Positions 6,327 through 7,566 of a stretch of DNA of 7,566 nt are shown here, one piece after another. The position numbers and the translations under genes are program-made. The notes under the pieces were generated by a model that did no database searches, was not told the origin of the DNA, and saw only the letters and a program-made list of their open reading frames with translations. Source of the stretch: Flavobacteriales bacterium UBA7519 (GTDB taxonomy: Bacteria > Bacteroidota > Bacteroidia > Flavobacteriales > Weeksellaceae); contig DLND01000191.1 of assembly GCA_002476905.1 (NCBI GenBank), positions 1-7,566 on the forward strand, given 5' to 3'. Position 1 is the first letter of the stretch; each line of letters begins with the position of its first letter.

Positions 6327-6372
6327 TCAAATAATTAACAAAAACACCAAATATTTTCAACTAACAATAATA

Positions 6373-7317
6373 ATGTTTAAATATCTTCTTTCACTTTTCA
6401 TCTTCATTTCAAATTTTGGATTTGGTCAGACTTTAACTTCAAGTCTTGATAAAACCACTTTGGCATTGGGAGAAGTGGCGGTTTTTAAAATCCAGATTTT
6501 GGATTTGGATGGGAAAGATGTGCAGATTGCGCCAAGAAATGAATTATTGCCTTTTCACTTCGAAATTGTTAATGACAGTATTGCCAAGGAAAAAGACATC
6601 TATCTGCGCTCGGTAAAGTTCGCTGTTTTTGAAGAAGGAAAATTTACAATCCCGGAATTAGAAGTGAAGGTAGGAGGAAAAATAATGAAGACGATTCCGT
6701 ATGAAGTTGAGGTCATTAATACCGCAAAAAAAGGTGATCAGATTAATGATATTATGAAGAACAAAGAAGTGGAACTGAATGTCCAGGATTACTGGGATCT
6801 TTACAAATTTTATGTTCTTTTAGCTTTGATTATTATCGCCATTATTGTTTTGGTAATCGGAATTATAAAATATGGCAGAAAACGAAAATCCAGCCCAATT
6901 GTGACGACGAATCAGACCTTGAAAGACTTAGAAAAACTCAGAAAGAAAAATTATATCGAAAACGAAAATTTCCGTGCTTTCTATGTGGAATTGATTGATA
7001 TTATGAGAACTTTCATCGTAAAACAATACCAGATTCCTGCCGATGTCTTGCTTACGGATGATCTGATAGAGTATATGAAAAATAACAATGCAATCTCTCA
7101 GCAGAATGAAAAGGTTGTAGAAGACATATTTTTGCGTGCAGACTTGGTAAAATTTGCAAAAACAATCCCCACAAAGGAACTGATGTCAAAAGATTTTACA
7201 GCAATCCGAGATTTTGTAAAACGATCTACAAAAGATATAGAAGCAGAAAACCTTCGTAATGCCTCTCAGGCGGAGCTTTCGGATAAAGACCAATTGAAAA
7301 TACGAAAACTAAAATAA
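6373..7317 (+). CDS. Bat-operon single-pass membrane protein, BatD-like
   Basis: Encodes a 314-residue protein. Residues 1-18 (MFKYLLSLFIFISNFGFG) form a signal peptide with likely cleavage before Q19. A periplasmic beta-sandwich-like domain (about 20-117) resembles the repeating units of BatD, including the segment EEGKFTIPELEVKVGGK (87-103). One membrane helix spans about 147-167 (LLALIIIAIIVLVIG) and is followed by RKRK. The cytoplasmic helical domain (about 180-290) contains NENFRAFYVELIDIMRTFIVKQY (197-219) and the conserved-looking LLTDDLIEYM (226-235). The frame is open further upstream to an ATG at 6286, but that start would overlap the DUF58 gene and bury the signal peptide 29 residues inside, so ATG 6373 is chosen. 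Its position between DUF58 and BatA and its architecture suggest a membrane scaffold of the Bat complex. Full BatD proteins are much longer, so this is a short paralogue-like component and not BatD itself; the homology is inferred from layout. Confidence 0.82.
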   Translation: MFKYLLSLFIFISNFGFGQTLTSSLDKTTLALGEVAVFKIQILDLDGKDVQIAPRNELLPFHFEIVNDSIAKEKDIYLRSVKFAVFEEGKFTIPELEVKVGGKIMKTIPYEVEVINTAKKGDQINDIMKNKEVELNVQDYWDLYKFYVLLALIIIAIIVLVIGIIKYGRKRKSSPIVTTNQTLKDLEKLRKKNYIENENFRAFYVELIDIMRTFIVKQYQIPADVLLTDDLIEYMKNNNAISQQNEKVVEDIFLRADLVKFAKTIPTKELMSKDFTAIRDFVKRSTKDIEAENLRNASQAELSDKDQLKIRKLK

Positions 7318-7361
7318 GAAAAGTTTAATAAAATCATTTATCAATCATTTATAATTAATCC

Positions 7362-7566
7362 GTGAATTTCGAGTTTTACAGTCCGTGGTTTTTACTGCTT
7401 TTTATTTTGTTCATTCCATTACTGATATTGGATTCGGGCAAGAAAAAGAGTAGGGGAATTGCTGTGCCTTCTGTGACTAATATGCGCCCAAGCGGAAATA
7501 TTTCGTTGGTGATGAAGTTTCTGAAAATCTCAAAATATTTCATTCTCACAGCGTTAATTGTTGCTG
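7362..7566 (+). CDS. batA: BatA, aerotolerance operon membrane protein, N-terminal part (cut by the right edge)
   Basis: The first 68 residues are present. They begin MNFEFYSPWFLLLFILFIPL, the usual N-terminus of BatA proteins, with a membrane helix at about 8-23. A basic loop DSGKKKSRGIAVPSV (25-39) follows, and the start of a second hydrophobic segment (58-68) reaches the window edge. The family continues with a periplasmic or loop-exposed vWA domain and a C-terminal membrane helix, not seen here. The start must be GTG at 7362-7364, because an in-frame TAA lies two codons upstream (7356-7358) and the conserved N-terminus begins immediately after it. It follows the BatD-like gene by 44 nt. 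The Bat proteins were named for Bacteroides aerotolerance; in other bacteria the operon is linked to stress and envelope phenotypes. BatB is a related family, but its position as the first vWA-membrane gene of the operon and the N-terminal motif fit BatA. Confidence 0.9.
   Translation, partial: MNFEFYSPWFLLLFILFIPLLILDSGKKKSRGIAVPSVTNMRPSGNISLVMKFLKISKYFILTALIVA

Noticed and set aside
6286..6372. 29-codon N-terminal extension of the BatD-like protein
   Set aside because: It would overlap the end of the DUF58 gene by 41 nt and place the signal peptide internally. The segment is AT-rich leader without protein-like composition.
7332..7351. Two direct copies of AATCATTTA 11 nt apart before batA
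   Set aside because: The copies are short, AT-rich and in an AT-rich spacer. Similar ATCATTTA strings also occur near 3684 and 3708, so chance is the simplest explanation.

Overview
The window looks like a chromosomal segment of a Flavobacteriia member, most likely Chryseobacterium or a close Weeksellaceae relative. The DNA is AT-rich and Shine-Dalgarno sequences are essentially absent. One good promoter carries the Bacteroidota -7 form TAnnTTTG. The protein families (YfhO with a YWSDAMFGGMPTYQ motif, DUF6263 lipoprotein, DUF4834, DinB, Bat operon) are typical of that group. This assignment rests on recognition of the proteins, not on a database search.

Layout. Positions 1-4190 are all on the minus strand. 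From right to left they hold a DinB-family protein followed 23 nt later by a small unrecognised exported protein (4190-3244); a palindromic REP-like element (3136-3238); rlmB with its own -7 promoter (3033-2278); a DUF6263-type lipoprotein and, 9 nt later, a small DUF4834-like membrane protein (2208-925), closed by a strong hairpin terminator (867-898); and the N-terminal 252 residues of a YfhO-family membrane protein that runs off the left edge. Positions 4373-7566 are on the plus strand and form the start of a Bat (Bacteroides aerotolerance) operon: MoxR AAA+ ATPase, DUF58 protein, a signal-peptide/one-TM BatD-like protein, and the first 68 residues of BatA, cut by the right edge. The 182-nt divergent gap 4191-4372 should hold the promoters of both the DinB pair and the Bat operon.

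How the genes work together. MoxR ATPases act as chaperone-like partners of proteins with von Willebrand A folds. Here the ATPase is followed by a DUF58 protein with a DxSxS metal site, then by membrane and periplasmic components and BatA, the usual order in Bacteroidota. The left half is mostly housekeeping (rRNA methylation) plus envelope proteins of unknown role.

I see no previously undescribed defence or mobile system here. The most unusual structure is non-coding. A family of degenerate 7-bp units (roughly RRYTGWY) is arranged as inverted arms. One copy, between moxR and the DUF58 gene, can fold into a 16-bp RNA stem (with G-U pairs) ending 3 nt before the DUF58 start codon. A related copy appears to have supplied the last four codons and the stop codon of rlmB. 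No gene-free stretch exceeds 300 bases.
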